64,000 nt of DNA from Taenia hydatigena (GCA_036345935.2 JADWOT020001139.1:124001-188000), one strand, 5' to 3'. Counted from the stretch's first letter, positions 1 to 12,916 are shown. Translations and numbers: made by a program. The notes: generated by a model not told the origin, from the letters alone.

Positions 1-1245
1 TAGTGAGTTAAGCCTGGGCAAACCTAAGCGTTGAAGTCAATGCTGGGTAGGATCGGAACGCGTTTCTCTGTGCATCGAATCCCTTCCACTCTCTTCCACC
101 ACATTCCGAACGCCCTTACGGGAATTTCATGTCAAACTTGACAACAAGCAGCATCGACATTGGAGCCCGTGACCCAACATTCGTAAACGAGAAATCGCTG
201 AATCTAATCTCTCTATATCAGATCAATGAGAGTGCTGCAGTAGTTATACTGTCGACGATCCCGCCAGTCAAGCTGCAAATTGTGATCACCAGTTGAGTTT
301 TGACCTTTCAAGCAACGCTCAATAGTCAAGTCCATTTAGTGATTTCATTTATGTTAGAGACTTTGCTCGGTTGTGTACGCATTAATGCCAATGCCTATAC
401 CATCGATATACTTGGAAATCGCTAAAGCAAAGACGCACTACATAACCGACAGCCACTCCAGAAACTAGTCTTAATAAAATCAGTGAAGCAGCTGCAAAGA
501 AATGATAGTGAGCAAAAGCCAACATTTGGCTAACCAGTCAGCTCAGACAGCATTTAATAAAAGTGCCAACGTTGACAAAAATGAGACAAAGATGAGAGTA
601 AAGTGTCCTGGGTCAATCGAGGGCGGCGTCATGTTAATGAGGCTGGCATTTTTGTGCAACCCAACCACAGTCAAGGTCTAAAATTGAGCGGGCAATTATA
701 GAGTTGTTAATAAAGTAGATGCAACACAGCACGTTCTTTTTAATGTCAAAATTATTTCGTTTCGCAAAAAAAGAGGGATCCCTTTTAAGCTTGGCATTGA
801 GAGTGATTGAGGCACACAATCAGATATCTTATTCGCACCGACTTTGCTGTTGTGTTGTCCTGGATGAACAGGTGGGTGAGGCTAAGTATTTGAAAGCAAA
901 GTGGTAAAAGAAAGGAAAGAGATTTATTTACAATTGACCTTGTGGTTGTCAAATCGACAACTCTTCTTCATAGTTGCTATCGAAATTACCGCGGGTCTAA
1001 ATTTTGCTTGTATACACTATGATGTGGGATAAACTAAGAATTTAAGGCTATAATCAAGTAAGTGGGTGAGTCTGGCACGCTCTATTGATGTGCGGCAAGC
1101 TACATCGCTTAAAAACAGGCTTTATTCTTTGCATGAGCATCTTATTTACCCAAAAGCAAGAAGCGCGCTTCTAAGGCGCAGAAGTCTTTTGAGTAAATAA
1201 CCGATGTGGTCACTGCAATAGATTACATGCCTGAATCAACAAATT
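1..1245. other. No gene recognised
   Basis: AT-rich spacer. The only structure noted is the short direct repeat at 585-635. The frames of about 60 codons at 634-907 overlap on opposite strands and show no motif. Confidence 0.5.
585..635. repeat. Short direct repeat with 3672-3722
   Basis: AAAAATGAGACAAAGATGAG is matched by AAAAATGAGACAAAGGTGTG near 3676, and the following bases (GTGTCCTGGGTC against GCGTCCAGAGTC) also align. The second copy overlaps the right end of the fold-back element, so both may come from one dispersed repeat. Confidence 0.4.
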
Positions 1246-2654
1246 AAAGATTTTCTTGACAAGCGGCTTTTCATCCCTAATATGAAAATTGAATTTTAGT
1301 AGCTCTTTAGCTAGGGTACACGACGAAGAGGTGAGCATTTGATTTGCAGTGAAATTTAACTACAGGATCTCATTACTCAGAATCTTAGCCCTGCACGCGA
1401 CTTACGCTCCTCTGGGTTTTACTCACATGTAATGCTGAGGGCAGATCCGGAAGGTCCCTCTGCTTATCCATTGAATTCATCACATGCTCTCTTGCAAGTT
1501 TTCACCCATCTCAATAGCCTCTGCACTAAAATACGCAACTATAGGTGCATAAGGTGCTTCGCCATATTCAAGAACTCTATCTTAAAACTTGCACATTTGG
1601 CTCGTGACCATCATGGTAAGCGCCTTTCAATTTTAGATACACCATGCGCATCGAATTCTGCGTGTGCGACCACGTACATGTGTACACAAACAAAGGTGTG
1701 TATTTTGTGTACAAGTATTTGTGCTTATGAATAATCTGAACCCAAATAATGAGGAATAGCACAACAATCAGTCAAATAATGTAAATTACATCACGTTTAT
1801 GGCATCGAATATATGTTTGTCGTGATCACTGGCCGCCTCTCACTTAAAAAGTGCATTCAGACAAGCATCGAGGCAGTGTTGCTACTTTTTAAGACTGCTC
1901 AACCCTTAGATGAAAAATAAGGTTCAGTCATCAATTACGAGACGTTCGTAAGACCATGAGCTAATAATACTTTGGCAGATCCATGCGAAACACAAACAGA
2001 ATTATTTCGCCCCACCATTTAACCAAGACTCATGTCAACAAATAGGCATTAAATTTACGATTGCTGTCCTAAATCAATCAAAACTAAATGCGTACAGACG
2101 CTCGCAGCAGCGTTCGCCAAAGCGAATGTGAGACATGGATAATTTAGTAGTAAACAAAATTTGTGAATGGTGTTATGCTTTCTGTATCATGGAGTTACTA
2201 CTAGCAGGCGATCACTGAAAACCATTCTTAGCCTCATAGTTAACATCCCTGAATTACTGTATTCAGAAGTGCTTTTGGACCCCAAATGTACAGCCTACAC
2301 TTTAATATAACAAAGGGTATTAAATGTCAGCTTCCTTATGCACCTGCTTCCCACAAAATACAAATTAGCATTAAATAAGCTACCCACCCATCTACTTACA
2401 CACTCGCTCCATCTGTGTGGGCGTGGTGAGTGCACGATGCTAGAGCGGGTAGCTGTTTAGGAAACAAGATATGGTAAAGCCGAGGCGATGATGTAGGCAA
2501 AACCCAACCTTTTCACAAGTGCTCTGACCCCTGGACTTCGGGGAATGCTAAACATTTATCTCTCACTCCTTTCATGTCCACTGGTGCTATACGCAACTCC
2601 ACAGGTGACACGTCAAATACCGCGCATGTGTCATAACGGTGAAACATGGCATCT

Positions 2655-2835
2655 GGTCGAAGGACGGAGGGTGGTAACAGGAGTAGGTGAGAAAAGTAAG
2701 AGGAGGAGGGTGAACGGCTAATGAGGAGTGAATATAAGGAAGCGAGGGCAAAGGTAAAGTAGTAGAAAGGAGTTGGTAGTAAGAGGGTGAAGAGAAAATC
2801 AGGATAGAAGATCGGCGGTGATGAAGCAGGTCAGT
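2655..2835. repeat. GA-rich low-complexity tract
   Basis: About 180 nt dominated by G and A (GGAGGAGGGTGA, GAAGCGAGGGCAAAGG) with few pyrimidines. Similar purine-rich runs occur at about 21.95-22.04, 12.0-12.08 and 57.0-57.1 kb, and CT-rich runs at 21.5 and 43.7-44.0 kb. No unit repeats exactly. Confidence 0.5.
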
Positions 2836-2970
2836 AGGTTAGGACGATATCCGAACAACATGGATGTCGAGAATTCAAGCCTCTCACAAGGCATGGTAAC
2901 TTCCCACCCCCCATTTTTAGCACGCCCATCCATCTAGTTGCAATGCTCTGTTCGACTCAAATGGTGCTAC

Positions 2971-3043
2971 TACAAGCAGCGGGACTCGAATCACAGTGTT
3001 CTAGTCGGTAGTTAGGGCCCCTATCCATTAGAACACGGAACCG
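2971..3043 (-). repeat. tRNA-like sequence, SINE head or tRNA pseudogene
   Basis: The minus strand has a tRNA-like internal promoter layout: TTCTAATGGATAGGG resembling an A box and GATTCGAGTCCC matching the B box GGTTCGANTCC, at tRNA spacing. It most resembles the arginine tRNA pattern with CTAATGGATA. Acceptor arms do not pair well and no clean anticodon stem is visible, so a working tRNA gene is unlikely. Confidence 0.5.
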
Positions 3044-3295
3044 ATGCTTATTCTGATATATCTGGACTACATATTTGCAAATACTCTTACAATCGATTCT
3101 TTCACATCACACTCATTGCCTAGACACGTCAGCACCTTTTGAAAAAGATGCATCAAATGTCCCTTCCTTCCACGGATTTTACTCTATCTCATAAAATCGA
3201 GGATTGTGATTGGTGGGTAACTGTGACAGGACTGAGCTGTCCATCAGGTAACAGCGTCACGACCTAAAATTTGGGATTCTTAAAGAGGTGACAAT

Positions 3296-3316
3296 GGGTA
3301 CAGCTCAGCTGTACCC
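3296..3316. repeat. Perfect hairpin, 10-nt arms
   Basis: GGGTACAGCT and AGCTGTACCC are separated by a single C, just outside the fold-back element. It may be part of the same inserted DNA. Confidence 0.5.
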
Positions 3317-3350
3317 CACTTTGCTACTGATCAAGAATAGATTTTCAGTT

Positions 3351-3746
3351 ACGATGAAGCAAGGGTAGTAAGCTGCCTTTCAAAGTGGTTCAAGCTTATT
3401 TTACAGCATTGTGTTGTGTCAATAATAATAATATTTTTGACACTTCCGTAATAAATAAATTTTAAAATTTGGTTAATAGAGACAATGACTAAAATTTTCG
3501 TTCTTCAAGAAAGCAAAGCCTTAGCGGATTTTCAGCTAGCAGAACGTTGCACTTCTTGGTTATGTCCCATTGATGGGGTCAATGAAGCAGCAGCCACAGA
3601 TTATTGACCAGTAAAAGCCATCTTTTATTTGACAGGTAAGATTGGGTACCAGTGAGCAGAAGAGAGAAAGTTATGGCAAAAATGAGACAAAGGTGTGAAT
3701 AGAGCGTCCAGAGTCCGACAACAGCTTACTACCCTTGCTTCATCGT
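3351..3746. repeat. Fold-back element with exact 25-nt inverted arms
   Basis: Arms 3351-3375 and 3722-3746 are perfect reverse complements (ACGATGAAGCAAGGGTAGTA and five more bases). The 346-nt middle is AT-rich with no coding frame of note. The whole lies in the DNA inserted in the first intron of the broken zinc-finger copy, consistent with a small non-autonomous transposon. The ends show no clear target duplication. Confidence 0.6.
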
Positions 3747-6721
3747 TATGCCTCGTAGGCTTGAAAATGCGCATTCACACTTTGCTATTAAAAGGTAATG
3801 CAAATTTCAGTTCAGACATTCTAAAATAGATTTTTTTCGAGATCCCCCAGGTGTTAAAGTATCATCATCTTATCATACGCGGAAAAGAAAATGTTTTTAA
3901 TGGTAGTTCAATCAAAGCACAACCCTAAGTAGTGAGCATTTCAAGTGAGGTAAATTTTAATATCATTCCTGCATCGCCCAGAATTTCGATCAACGCATGA
4001 CTACTGCTGCCCTGCGGTTTAACCACAAGTAACATTAAAAAGAGGTTCAGGAGGTCTCTTGCTCATTCATTAAATTAGTCGTAAGGTCTTCCGCAAGATT
4101 TTGCTCAAATCGCCATCTACACCGTTCAAATGCATGGCTACAGATACGCAACACGTTTTGTGCCACTCAAAAGCGTCACTTAAGATTATACACACCTAAT
4201 TGCCGAGCGTAAAGGTAGATGACGTAAATTTTTAGATACATTTCTTTAAGCGCATCTATTTTTACGCATACGAACAAGTAAATAAGGAATGTTTTCATCT
4301 GTGCGTATTTATAGTATATATAGTGAGCGGAGCACCTCTTAGTTGATTCAAATAATAATGGAATCCGCAGTGAGTAAGCAAATCAAAGATTTTAATCACA
4401 ATGTTAACTCCTTATTTTAGGCGTGCTAGGCACCTTTCAGCAATCTTCGGCCTTCATTATACTCTTCGCCAAAAGTCTCAAAGATCCTACGGGGTGCTCT
4501 TGTGGCATCAAAAAGGTAAGGAAAATTGCAAGATCTTTTCACGATTCCTGCCTTGCACCCTCTTCTGCACATAAATATTTTCTTTTGAACTTCAAAATAG
4601 TCTACAATCGCAATATGTGCTGTCTGTGCCACGATGTATTCGCAAACTTTGCCTTTCTTCTCAGGCATTTCATCGGAACACATATTTGTGAGCGAGCATC
4701 TGCTATCTTTCGATGAAAATCTTCTGTGTGCACTTTACCTTCGTCGCAGCGTTGGCTTTTTGCGTAATCTTCTCAAAAGTAAGGCCTCATTTTAAAATGC
4801 TCTAAGCTTAAAGAATGGCGAGTTCAGAACTACGCTTTACTGCACAGAGTGCTTCGTAGGACACCCAACAATCGAGGCAATGTTAGGTCATATACGTTCA
4901 CATCATTTCTGTAGGCATTTCTGTATCAGCTAGACTTACTCTCCAATGAGGGCTTGTTGTAACGCCTTGGTGTCGTCTGCCTTTCAGTCATTTGGCGAGA
5001 AGTATTTTGTAAAATGAGGACGCACGCTATTTTGTGAGCAGAATCTGCAAGTTCTTTGTGATGCTTCTGCTAGATTTCTACCTTTTCAACTTTAGACTTA
5101 TGCCCTTGAAAGGCAAGAGTGCTAAATACTCGAACCGTGTATGCGTGTTAACTGAGGATTTTACATGTGATGGGCTGACTGTATAAAGTTAAATAAATAT
5201 TCCTTGGTAGGTATGATAAAGCAAACATTGCATCGCGTTAAGTTACGCCGTTTTATCGGTACTTTAGATAGTTCAACCGATTCCACAGTGCCACAGCAGC
5301 AGTGGCTAAAAGGCACTGAGCAATCTGCATTATGCGCTTATATAGAAGTGCGATGGCCAAATTTGCTCGTCTGCGTTCCGGAGTTCTCCTACGAGCCGCC
5401 TTAACTTAACACCATCGGACGTGCATCCATCTCTGCGCTTTGAAAGCAGACACTAGCTTAATAAGACGGAAGTCCTGCATTAACTACTGCCACTCGCAAC
5501 AAATATGGGTGGGTTTCGATTAAAATCTTGAGATTCGAGGTAAAAGTACACCGTTGCGCGGCGTAGAGAACAGGGATTAGGTTGTAGAAAGTAACATAAA
5601 GTTGCTATTTTAGAGGCTGTGCGGTGCAGCATGGCACAAGAACGTCACTAGTACTCAATAGAATTTGGCATTGGAATTCACAGTATTTTGCCATGAACAT
5701 TGATATGGCTGGTTATTTTCTCTCCTTACATTGGAACTATATTTAATAACAAGTGCAAGAACAAAACTGAGTACCGTGTTATGTGCATGCAATCTAGTCC
5801 TTCATCAATCGCTAAGGTACCTACAGCACCTGCGTGTGATAATGATTATTAGTAAGGTAGAAGGGAATGAAGAGGCTTTAGGGATGACGGCAAGTCGGAG
5901 ACATTAGGCATTATTGCTGCATGCACTTTAAGTAGTCATCAAAAGGTAGTAGGCTGACAGTGGTGTGCCGACCGGAAGAAAGGGAAAGAATAAAAAGGAT
6001 TAAGTCAAGATAATAAAGCGACAGGTTATACTAAAAAAATATGAGACACGCTTTACATTCATCCACTTTACGCACTTAACCGGACACAAAACTGTTGCCG
6101 CTTTGGCATGGACATCATCGTGACCAACTGTTTGTGAAGGGAATCTAGTTTAGTGATCCAATGGGTCCGTTAATGGCAGATTTTAGTTTATATGTCCTCA
6201 GTCGAATCTGGATCACATAATTACTGGAATACCCTACATTATTTTTCTTAAAGTGCGATAAGTTGAAGTCATTTCGTCTAACTTAGAATTAAGTAGTTGA
6301 GCATAAGATTGCTTAGGAGCGTTAATGCTCTGCTGTTTGAACTGGTTTTAACAGCTCACAAAGTGCAACACAAGATGATTTGATAAATCCGGACAGGAAT
6401 TGAATTTTGCTTATTAATTTGGAAACGTGCTGCGGATCAGTGTAAGATTCCGGGACATTAACTCCCCTACAAAATGAAACCCATGAATGAAGTGTTTAAT
6501 AAGACTAAGACATCCATCATGATGACCAAAACGAACTATTAGTCTAGATAGCTGTGGCATGGGTACACAGTTGCGTCGGTGATGTCCTGCCAAATATAGC
6601 CGATGAGCTGGTGATGATAGTATTGTGAAAAAATGCGTTGCAAATGGCCCTATTAACTCCGGCAGAGGGACAGCCTGGTAGTAGTTTATAAGGTATCAAC
6701 GACTCCGGCGTGGCTGATCTC

Positions 6722-6820
6722 ATGGTACTGTGGACCAAATGTATGTTCTGCATTCGATGCCTTAGGATAAATCACAACCAACTTTGTCAAATCGCCATTT
6801 CTCTGCTCAAACGCAGCCTA
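6722..6820 (+). pseudogene. Possible first-exon relic of the zinc-finger family
   Basis: The plus strand reads MVLWTKCMFC and later LCQIA and LLKRS. This resembles the start, the C-x2-C and the histidine region of finger A with two extra residues and both His lost. No splice donor or later exon was recognised. Support is residue pattern only, so a chance match is possible. Confidence 0.3.
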
Positions 6821-6899
6821 TTCGGGAATGCAGCGGAGCTCTGTGTGCAGAAAACATATGCTAAAAAGCAAGACGAAGAAAATAAAACACTCTATTCTT

Positions 6900-9228
6900 A
6901 ATTACGCATATAGCTGCTACCGGTGATGTATGATAAGCCTTCTTTTTGCTTCTGTTTTAAGCAGTTTTCCATGACCTCACTAAAACTGTCAATTCAAAAA
7001 CAGAAGAATCGGCCCAAAAGAATAAATATGTTCAAAAATCTGCATCATACTGGATAACCAATGATTCTACTTCAGTACTTCAAGCACTCTAAGAATCTTC
7101 ATGCACTACGCATAGGGTTGATTTTACCGTACTCCTGGCTCCTATTTCCGAACTGCCCATAGTATCCTAATGGGAGGAATATGCGAGACATTAAAATAAA
7201 AGCCCATGGTACCATTTATAAAACCCTACAAATGTCCGACAAAGCATTTGTAGGCAAAGTATATCTTATTTGACAGACTATTGCTAAATTGTTAATAATT
7301 TGGCTGAATTTTCAATTCTGTAGTAATTTAGAATGCCTTAAAAGAAAACAGTCCACTGATTAAAGAAGATATATCAAGCCTGCATTCAAAGAGCATGAAA
7401 ATGGGAAATAATTGTTTTCAAATAATTTCAGGGAGAATACGACAAGATTAGCTTAGTCTTGATGAGATCGGAAACAATTGACTGGAATGTCAAATGTAAA
7501 GCGGATCCCAAAAGCAGAGGTCACGAATATGCCCTTTACTTCTTCAGGTACCCAGAGGGATGCTGACCTAGCGCAACACAGAGTAAAATTTGCGTGCATC
7601 GTAATAAACCTGTTCAAGCTTTAGACTTCTTTAATCAGCACAGAAGACAACAGTTTTAGTGTCTCCACATGCATAAAATACTGAGAATTGCACATCTTGC
7701 ATTTTCGGCTGGCTACCTTATACATTTGGGTGCTAGTAGACATGTTTAGAGATGAGGACGGTTTTCTGAAAGCAAATCGCTTAATACTTCATTTTTGCAA
7801 AACACTCAAGATAATTAACTATTTTACTTTAGACTATTGGCTGAACAAATGAGACCCTACCCTGTGATAATTTGAAAGTTGACGATGGCTTAGGCACAGC
7901 TGAATTCGTGTTGCCCTGTCCTCATGCACGAACCGAGGACAAGTCACGCGCATTGGGTCCAAAAATAGGGCGCGTCTTTCTCTAGCTATATGACTTCTCT
8001 CCATCTAGACCAAACTCGTCGGCTTGGCTAAAGGCTCATGTAGTTTAATAACAGTTTGCATTGTAACTAGTAGTAAAAAGTTGCATAGAAAAGAGAGGGG
8101 TCATGGTTTTAATAATGTAACTGGCTTTGCTCAAGAAGGCATGATAAGCCTTGCAGTGGCACCCGATTTATTTCATTGATTTACAACTCGGTGGATGTCA
8201 GCCATTCCTAGTAGCCGGTACTGCACTCCATCTCCCGTTAGGAGCGCCGTCCTTGCAACAGCTTCATCTTGCCTAATCGGTAGGCTACTTTTGGAGTTAA
8301 CTTCAATACCTACAGTTCCTTATCTCTTCCCTCCTAGAAACTGGTATCCCTCCTTCAATTCTTAGCCTTAGCTATACTTCGTGGTGAATGATGGTAGAAA
8401 TAACCAAGGGATCTCTCATGCCAGTTTCATTGTCGTGCATTTCTTTGCCGTAGTTATGGCACAGGGAATGTCGACCTGTAAGATTCCCTTAGGTCGTTTT
8501 AAGGCGAGCCCGTAAATTTAAACAGACGTTTTAAGGAGCAAATTAAGGTTTTCGTGGCAGTTATACAGATGGTGCACAGGTGGGACGTAAGTACATGCTT
8601 TAATGTCTGGCTCTTCATATGGTTTTATGCTTTCAATTCTGTGTACGCATGTCATCGTCCATTGTGAATTTTTTCTCCTTACGACCTCTTTTTTAGCCTG
8701 TTGGGCATGGTATGCTCTTATTTAATTAGGAGTGATGGGCAAATATGTCTTCTACTTCCTCCTTAACAACTGCAGCCAGCTCTTATTTGCACACTTTAGA
8801 GCCTAAACCATAAGAAAGCGATTCTAAAAGATGAAAAAATTTCCGTGAAGAAATTTTCATGTTACTGCGTAAATGGCAGTAGAATACAAGCATTCCGATA
8901 GAAAATGCTGCTTCCTGAGCAAGCTTATGCTACACCACTGTTCGTGATTTTAGACGTTAAGCTCCAGAATGGCATTAAATATCTGTACTTATCAATTTTA
9001 TATGAATGAGGTGAGAATTGACGTAAATTCTACTATTGGGCTATTAATCTTCGCAGTTTTATCTTGTGGTTCTATAAGGACTAGAGTCAACCCATTCATA
9101 TGCAAAGGCGGAGGCTTTTGTGCTTACTTTTGCATGAATTGAGGCATTTGCAGAAAGATCGCTGGAGATAGCTGAGCAAGAGCCCAGTAGAATAAAAAAA
9201 AAACTGTCAAAACCAAAGGAAAACTTGC
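6900..9228. other. No gene recognised
   Basis: No open frame of 60 codons and no repeat that I could pair within the window. Confidence 0.5.
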
Positions 9229-9234
9229 TCATCT

Positions 9235-9635
9235 TTGTTTATGCCAGTGCTCCAAGCATTCAACCACAAAATAAAATATTTGAGGCCTGAATAGTCTAGC
9301 TAGTCTTTTAATCATGCAGGAAAGCACAGTGGAAGATTGTATGAAGGGTCTCGAACTGCCCCATGTCTGGTCAATTTCGTTTGGTCGACAATGGTGCAAG
9401 GGTATAATGACCATACCACTTAGTTCGAGTCGACGAAGATAGGGATAGCAAGCTGGTTCTGAAGGGCAAAATTGCCTCACTAAGCCACTCGTGTATGCTG
9501 GCTAACAATCGTACGAAGAAGGACGATCTAACGACAGGTTTTAATGGGTTGAGTTAAAGAAAATTTGTTAGCCAAGATGACAGCACACCATTCTGAAGCT
9601 GGATGCTTAAATTACCCCATCCAACTATGTATTTA
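9235..9635. repeat. Non-coding block shared with 45325-45655
   Basis: Direct repeat with shared anchors CAAGCATTCAACC, CTTTTAATCAT, TTTCGTTTGGTC and CACCATTCTGAAGCT. By order relative to the relics upstream on the minus strand it probably corresponds to the 3' flank of a zinc-finger copy. No convincing coding frame is shared by the two copies. Confidence 0.6.
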
Positions 9636-10124
9636 TGTTCCTTTACTAAGATTATCCCATTGGAAATCACAGGCTAATTGCAACTCACTTTAATGGTGGT
9701 GGTGGCGATGAGAATTTTCTAGTTATATCGATTATTCAAAATAAGAGCGTCCGAAATGTCTGCTTGATTGCTCTTCTTAGACAAGAAGCAACTGGTGAAC
9801 ATAAATCACCTGACAAAACAGTTGTCATCGAGTTCCAATATGAGAAAAGCAAACTCCGTCCTTTGCTCTGAGTTCAATAAACTACAAGTAAATCATGACT
9901 CTATCTAGTTGTTGTGCTGTCCCAAAGAAAATGAAAGCCAAGGATGAGGGGTTAATCTCGTGTTCACTACGCTCAAATCTGCCTCATCTATAACAGATGC
10001 AAGCCAACGAAGAAACTGTCTTCAACTATCAAGTTCATTAACTACCTTTTTTCCTCAAACATCCGCGTGTCAATGCATATGCGCTCGGTTTGCCTAGCTT
10101 CGAACATTCGCATCTATAAAATAA

Positions 10125-10308
10125 GGGTAGCCTCCAAACAGCATAATTCACCATACCCTATTCAAGGCACTCCACGCGACCAATATTTGTGATGTCATTA
10201 ACTTTACACATCTGCACCAGCAACTTGTCTTAAGCGCATTTTTAACATATGGTTCATTTTATGTGTTGTATGATTAGTCGATGGAATACTCAAATGTTTT
10301 TGCTATGC
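10125..10308 (-). repeat. Left copy of a 6.4 kb-spaced inverted repeat
   Basis: The reverse complement matches 16301-16512 closely over about 180 nt, including GCATAGCAAAACATTTGAG, TATTCCATCGA and AAATGCGCTTAAG. It lacks about 35 nt present in the right copy. The outer end is GGGTAGCCTCCAAA. No clear target-site duplication was seen. Confidence 0.7.
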
Positions 10309-10339
10309 CTAGCGCATGTAGAGTTTAGCAAACATGGCA

Positions 10340-10418
10340 GAATAACATCCCAAGCTTGAGCATGCTCTATTGTTTGTGAGCGTAGTTTTTGAATTTCATT
10401 AAAGCACTTGTGAAACAT
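10340..10418 (-). pseudogene. Probable first-exon relic of the zinc-finger gene family
   Basis: Minus-strand ATG followed by FHKC matches the FHKC starts of the relics at 36.1 and 47.2 kb with one codon deleted. A His follows at about the right distance, but the second Cys is lost and the spacing is two residues short. It lies upstream on the minus strand of the block at 9.24-9.64 kb, which aligns with 45.33-45.66 kb, the 3' flank of the 47.2 kb copy. The order therefore fits a whole decayed copy. The finger match alone would be weak. Confidence 0.4.
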
Positions 10419-10539
10419 TTTTGAAAAAGTCGGGATAGTGGATTGCTTTTTCGGGAATTCGACTGACAGGAATGTCTCTGCGCATCGTTTTGGATCGTAA
10501 CTTACAATAAAAGGCATTAAGTGGCGAAGCGTCAACCAG

Positions 10540-12889
10540 GTAATGGACTGCTTTAGCAGTCGCTCACGTATTTGCTAAACCGATGTGAAGGAAAATGGAT
10601 GCACGAAGGCCAGTAAGAGCAGTGCTATAAAGTATCGTAGGGTAGTGCAAAAGAAGGTAAAGAGAAGCATTCGTGCAGTCATTGTACCAGAATCATCGCA
10701 TTTTATGGAGGCGGGTATGGTGACTAGGTGGATCTATTTGGTAATGCACAATAGAGTGTAGGGAAAAGGGAAGACAGCTATCAAACGAGTGGTACGATTG
10801 TTAAAGGAATGCTCTATAATTTGCCTTCAATCCATTATTCGACCTTGTTATGGTTTCCATTCTTGATTAAAGCATTCTTATCATCCTGGTATTTACCAAT
10901 GGAAAAGTGGTAGTGCAATGACGCATCGACACTGCGTCCCTTCCACTCAACCATCCATTCATGCAAACCGTCAGTACTGCTGAACTAAGCACCTGCAAGA
11001 TGATGTATGCTGTGCCCATTTATTGAGTAGGCAAAAAATAAATGCGTTGTTGTCCTTGGTTTCTTTCGATTCATGGGTAGGACGATGGCGCCAAAATGGT
11101 ATAATAGGCGAGGACATGAGATGGAGGTGACATGGGATTTATAAGTACCTACTTCTCTTAGACGCAACTGGTTACAAGGTAAATAAATCTAAAGCTAAGC
11201 GACAAAAACCTTGCACATTTGACCAGGCTTTCTTTTTGCTGCAGTCGTAAGATTCCATTAAGCCAGCAAAAGGAACTTGCACTGCCATCTGTATTAAAGT
11301 TCTCCTTTTTTAATTTATTGGGCATATCAAGGTTTCGTGCAAATACTCAGTGGAATGGCTTAAGAGTAGATGTCGTCATAACAAAGGCTAACAGAAATGG
11401 CAAATACAGTTGCTTTATATCAGAATTTCACGGAGAACATGCTGAAACTACAAGGAGGATGACATCGTGCAAGAGACAGCAGCATGTGTAAAAAGTCATG
11501 TGTTATTCTATGCTGTTTTGCCCCATTTCCAAAGGGAATCCGCATCACGAAGCAAGTTTCTTAGCTCCTATCTTGACCAGATACATGCCATCAGAGTGCA
11601 GCATGAGAAGAACCACTTTTAACACCTATTTACTGGGATGGAAAATTGCATTAAGTTGACACTTGTTTAATCCTGATCTTGTGGGCTCTGCATCTCCTAC
11701 TTCGGTTAGAATCTAACGGACAAAATGGATTGCCTCCGATACCACTGCGTCTCATCAAACTTACAAAATCGAATCGGTAAAGCATGCTGATAAAAATGAG
11801 AGGTAAGAAGTAGGGAGGAGATGAGCAGTTGCGTAGGTTGTTTGGGCTCATTGCTGTCTTTTTGACGCAAATAAAGCCACCTTCCGCAAACAGCTTAACC
11901 CCAAGAGACAACATCCCTTTATCAAAACAACTTCATTTATTGTGTTAGCTTCCGCATGGAATTTGCATACCAGGTTAAGTTGTGTAGAAGTGCCAGCAGA
12001 TTTGAATGAAGCAGTTGAGGACGAAGGGAGTGGACAGTAAGATAAAGCGGGAGTCGGTAAGTAAAGTGAGGTAGAGTGGACCAGCGTCGCTTGAGCCTGT
12101 GCAAACTCAGACCGACGTAGCACAGTCTCAGTAGTGGAGAAAAATCAGAGATGTATACCTAGCGCAGTCACCAACATCCTCTTTTTCAATGATTCTTATC
12201 CATCCCAGACACTTCTCTTATGGTTCTTCCACCCACTGTACCCTCAAGAATGCATGTATGCGCGTTAGCGATTTGCACTGCAGACGGCCATCTGCCTATT
12301 GTGTCGCTTATGCTCATTCTTTGTCATTTTAGTCATCGATGCACCTAAATCATCACGGAAACTAGTGAGAATGAGTATCTGCTCTGCAGTCGCTAGTAAA
12401 AGTTTGCTGCGTATATGCGCTGTCTATATGTATATATGGTAATCACTGCCGTCTTCTGCCCTTATTTTTTGCAAGCTTTTACCTCTCCCCTAACTACCCA
12501 GTCATCATGCCAAATACTTAGCCTCTTCATATCAATTAATCCCTTTCTCACAGCTATCCACAATTTTCCGTTCATAGTTCTATTTGTTTCTTTCATTTAA
12601 TATTTTGCATGCATTTATTGTTTACGGTTTCATCTGTAAGCTCGCCTATTTGCTTTACCCGCACGCTATTTTTGGTTCTGGTTATTTAATTCTTCTGATC
12701 AAATTATGTAATTGGTTTTGTTTTAACATTTCTGACGGCATTCTTGGATTAGTCACATTTTTGAGATTTGCATCTATTGACAGCAATACAATCGTTCTGA
12801 CGCACACTAAATCTTAGTATTTAACCTCAATCCCCTAATATTTAAGCGACTAACCACTTTCACGTGCAATACTGATCAGGGTAACAAAT
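10540..12889. other. No gene recognised
   Basis: Only short chance frames. There is a purine-rich run near 12.0 kb and T-rich sequence at 12.42-12.78 kb that explains the hydrophobic frames there. Confidence 0.45.
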
Positions 12890-12916
12890 GATAGCAGTTA
12901 AAGTCAAGTCCTTATT

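Larger units (their letters stand above)
1531..5037 (+). pseudogene. C2H2 zinc-finger gene copy, disrupted
   Basis: Exons aligned to the copy at 59273-60184: 1531-1615, 4441-4515, 4601-4687, 4807-4910 and 4988-5037. Finger A keeps all ligands (YRCIRC to HLARDHH), but the ATG position reads ATA. Finger B has lost both Cys (TGT to TAT, TGC to CGC) and its second His (CAC to CGC). Finger C is intact (MCCLC to HFIGTH). Exon D is 104 instead of 105 nt, because one T is missing before the first Cys codon, and it starts with an in-frame TAA at 4809-4811. Donors and acceptors are still recognisable (GTAAGC, GTAAGG, GTGAGC, GTAGGC). The first intron is 2825 nt against 239 nt in the partner copy, owing to inserted DNA at about 1790-4330. 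This is clearly a dead copy unless the missing base is an assembly error, which would still leave the TAA and the lost ligands. Confidence 0.75.
1246..6060 (+). repeat. Duplicated zinc-finger locus, plus-strand copy 1
   Basis: Homology to 58985-61190 starts well before the first exon (a TTTTCATCCCT block near 1268, then ATGTAATGCTGA near 1428) and continues past the stop to about 6.06 kb (a GTGCGGTGCAGCATGGCACAAG block near 5620). The main difference is extra DNA at about 1790-4330 in the first intron. Confidence 0.7.

Noticed and set aside
6544..6753. 69-codon minus-strand frame
   Set aside because: Opposite strand of the plus-strand finger relic region, with no motif of its own.
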